NCBI RefSeq assembly: GCF_000004075.3 | Contig: NC_026657.2 | Coordinates: forward strand, 27,746,408-27,810,407 | Length of the DNA: 64,000 bases | Source of the DNA: Cucumis sativus | Taxonomy: Eukaryota > Streptophyta > Magnoliopsida > Cucurbitales > Cucurbitaceae | Direction of reading: 5' to 3' | Shown: positions 61,616-64,000 of the stretch, piece by piece | How positions within the stretch are numbered: the first letter of the stretch is position 1 | How the letters are laid out: each line of letters opens with the position of its first letter | Position numbers and translations under genes: made by a program | Notes under the pieces: generated by a model | What the model saw: only the letters and a program-made list of their open reading frames with translations | What the model was told of the DNA's origin: nothing | Database searches by the model: none

Positions 61616-63767
61616 TCAAGAGTTACAGGTTGGCGCAAGAACCTTTATTTGAAGTGCCCGTGTTTTAATGGACATATCAAACACCTTCTCGCCAAATTCT
61701 ACAACTAGACCACCAAGGATGTTGGGATCGATCTGGCAAATACAAGAGCAGTGTTTGAATTTCTCAAGAAGGCATGCTATATTCATAAAATTGAAAAACC
61801 TAAAAAAGTTTCCAATCAAAGTACCTTCTGCTCGAGCTTAACCTTCTTGCCTTGTCCAATTATATCTTGCATTGTCTCCTTCAATTCTTTCTCTTCTTGT
61901 GCTGGAATGGGCTGGTAAATCACAAATCAGTTGTAATGTGTATTGAGGTTTATACAATTTAATATTTTATTTTACTTTTGTCTGGTTAGAACACTGAAAT
62001 CCTAAAGCCTTGTTTAGTAACCATTTTGTTTTTGAAACCAAGCATATAGACATTACTTCTACTTCCAAATTTTTTCACTTGTTATCTACTATTTACCAAT
62101 GGTTTAAAAAATCAAGTTAAAATTTAAAAACTAAAAAAAAGTAGCTATTAAAAACTTGTTTTTGTTTTTGAATTTAAACTAAGAATTCAACCATAGTACT
62201 TAAGAAAAATGCACATCATTGTATGAAAAGGGAAGAAAATATGATTGATTGTCAAAAGCCAAAAATGAAATGGTTACCATTACCAAACAGGGTCTAAGGA
62301 GATAAAACCCTATGAAGAACTACAACGCACCGAGAGCCATGTGCTGATTCAATAAAAAAACCAATTAATTTTAAATATCAACAACTCTACTTCTCCAAGT
62401 ATTTTATGTGATTAACCTTTTCATAGATGATCAACGAATTGCTGATATCAATAGGCTAGAAATATAAACAGAAGTAAATTATTGCAAAAGGCTTCTAAAC
62501 ACACTTATATAAAAGGCATCCTGCGACATCCACAAATCAGTTGCCAAATTTAAATGGGTTATCCGTCATCCCTTAGACACAGATATCACTTTGCATAAGT
62601 TAATGCTAAACATATTCAATCACTTCGCACATTGAACTCTGTAGATAAGAAGTTGGTTTTTACCTGAACTAAAAGAAAACAAAAAGCACAGTGAAAGAGA
62701 AGCTTACAATAACAGTTGTAACAATGGCTTTAACTTCTCCCCTATGAGCCATGGTCAACTCCAAGAATTTCTTTGCTATGCTATCTACATATCTCAGCCT
62801 CCCATTCTCAGCCAGGACAACTACAATTACGAATCATAAAAAATCCAAGTAAGAACACACAAAAGACTCCTTGAAGTGATGCATTTTAAAAGCCAGTATC
62901 CTTATTTGCAGAGCATGAGTACTTCATCAATTAGAACAAAGTGTAAGATGCGTGAGTCGATGAAATTTTAAAAAAAAGAACCAACAATCCCATTAACCAT
63001 CTCAAATATCTCAAAAGCCGTATATTATAACACTCACTTCTTCAATCATGAAAGAAAAAAATCTCCATACCTCTCAAGCCGGATCTTATATAGGGTATGA
63101 AATAATACAATGACAATATGACAATTAGTATAAAGTAAGAAATAGAAATTGACAGACAATTTGTGCCTCACAAAAGGAGCCAAAGCTAAAGTCAGTTTTC
63201 ATCCACACAACCACAGAAGAGCAAACAATCCTACCCAAAAAGTTCTCTACAATGCCTTAACTCTAGTTTTCGCTGGAATTGACAGGTCCATTGTGAACTG
63301 AGAAAATGTAGGGCTTTTCTTAACAGCTTGGACAAGGTTAACAAGTTCAAATTCCACCTTGTCTAAAGAATTAGCTTTTATTGCAGCTGGATACAGAGCA
63401 GAGGCATAGTTTCCAGACCCTCCAAACAAAGCAATAGGCACCTGCCAATATAGCAGATAAGAAAGCACGCTTGTAAATTAACTTCAACGAATGCCAGCAA
63501 GAGACATATATTGCCCATGGGAAATCTCTTCTATAATCACCTATAGGTGTTTGGGGATTTCCTCTCTATTTCATTTATCCAATGAAATGTTCCTTCTCGA
63601 AAAAAAGAAACATATATTGCACATGCACTCTAAGTTCCAAAGGACATATTTGATAGTAATTCTAGAAATCTGTTAGCAAAATGATATATGAGGAGTTAAG
63701 ATAAGTAATGGTATACCTTCACTTTTCCTTCATTTCTCCCTGATGCAGCGGTATAAGTTCTTGAGAG
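61616..63767 (-). pseudogene. ATP5 (OSCP): Mitochondrial ATP synthase OSCP/delta subunit, decayed, 5' part outside window
   Basis: Visible exons in transcript order: 63717-63767, 63251-63441, 62708-62820, 61825-61911, 61616-61732, each with GT/AG borders. The first gives SRTYTAASGRNEGKVK, the end of a mitochondrial presequence. The next give VPIALFGGSGNYASALYPA, LAENGRLRYVDSIAKKFLEL, KELKETMQDIIGQGKKVK and DPNILGGLVVEFGEKVFDMS, all clear OSCP motifs. OSCP links F1 to the peripheral stalk of ATP synthase. Two defects are visible. First, the roughly 20 residues expected between TRVKA and LAENGR (the D-x-C...AKF...TKNFL block) cannot be found in 62821-63250, and direct joining of the flanks shifts the frame. 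Second, the last exon ends ALQIKVLAPTCNS, while the other frame from about 61645 gives the expected RFLRQPV-type end and stops at 61606, as if two bases were lost. A presequence-coding exon lies beyond 64000. Confidence 0.65.
63504..63625 (+). mobile_element. Truncated LINE 3' tail with target-site duplication
   Basis: ACATATATTGCCCATG at 63504-63519 and ACATATATTGCACATG at 63610-63625 are 16-bp direct repeats with one mismatch. They flank a 90-bp insert that contains TTTCATTTATCCAATGAAAT and ends in an A-rich run. This is the form of a severely 5'-truncated non-LTR insertion. It lies in the intron between the first two visible OSCP exons, in the orientation opposite to that gene. Confidence 0.65.
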
Positions 63768-64000
63768 CTGCATCAAGTTAGTAAGGAAATTATTGAGGTG
63801 ATATTACCATAATCAGACAAAACCAGTGAAAAAGTCAAGAAATCATCTGTATTCACGGAAACATCGACCAATATCGAGAGAAACTGAAAATAGAAGCTCT
63901 AAACACCCTGTCAAACTTGTTTAGCAAAGAAAATGACATCTTCAATTTGCTAAAAATGCATAACCACCCTAAACACGAACCTCAAATTATACCAATTCAT
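63768..64000 (-). other. Intron of OSCP gene running off the window
   Basis: No further OSCP exon or start codon can be read here. The sequence is compatible with the intron that separates the presequence exon from the exon at 63717-63767. Confidence 0.45.

Noticed and set aside
1..64000. CRISPR array, operon, phage or bacterial gene cluster
   Set aside because: There is no regularly spaced repeat array and no polycistronic gene order. All genes are of plant nuclear type with spliceosomal introns or plant families.

Overview
The window is nuclear DNA of a flowering plant, almost certainly a eudicot. Genes have several exons with GT/AG introns, long AT-rich intergenic stretches, many (TA)n, (GA)n and (TTC)n microsatellites, a plant-type nuclear tRNA-Ser(GCU), and plant-specific protein families. 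The gene set and repeat texture remind me of a cucurbit, but that is only an impression; no single feature proves the family.

Layout. 1-3.1 kb: a three-exon gene for a small (142 aa) coiled-coil protein of unknown function, with a dense ACGT/G-box promoter cluster. 3.1-21.9 kb: about 19 kb with no supportable gene, made of AT-rich sequence, short tandem duplications, MITE/SINE-like remnants and a long inverted repeat (14.77-16.87 kb). 22-26.3 kb: an ankyrin plus tandem-CCCH zinc-finger protein (724 aa), with an intron in its leader and two overlapping upstream ORFs. 29.3-33.7 kb (minus): a 13-exon MATE transporter of the FRD3/citrate type (585 aa). 34-46 kb: gene-poor. 46.0-49.8 kb (minus): a single-pass membrane LEA-2 protein with a YYVQSPST motif (347 aa). 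53.8-54.2 kb (minus): a broken LINE remnant. 54.66 kb: tRNA-Ser. 56.9-58.3 kb (minus): an R2R3-MYB of the MYB46/MYB83 type (316 aa). 61.6-63.8 kb (minus, running off the window): a gene for the mitochondrial ATP-synthase OSCP/delta subunit that looks decayed.

The protein genes do not form an operon or cluster of related function. From memory, Arabidopsis relatives of several of them sit close together: C3H56 (At5g12850), MYB46 (At5g12870) and OSCP (At5g13450) on chromosome 5, and FRD3 (At3g08040) and MYB83 (At3g08500) on chromosome 3. The window therefore looks like a preserved ancestral block whose pieces were split between duplicated regions in Arabidopsis.

I found no evidence of a new multi-gene system. 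The most distinctive signals are the long inverted repeat with asymmetric internal duplication, the apparently decayed OSCP gene carrying a tiny target-site-flanked retroelement tail in an intron, the ATGA-overlapping uORF pair, and the block synteny.
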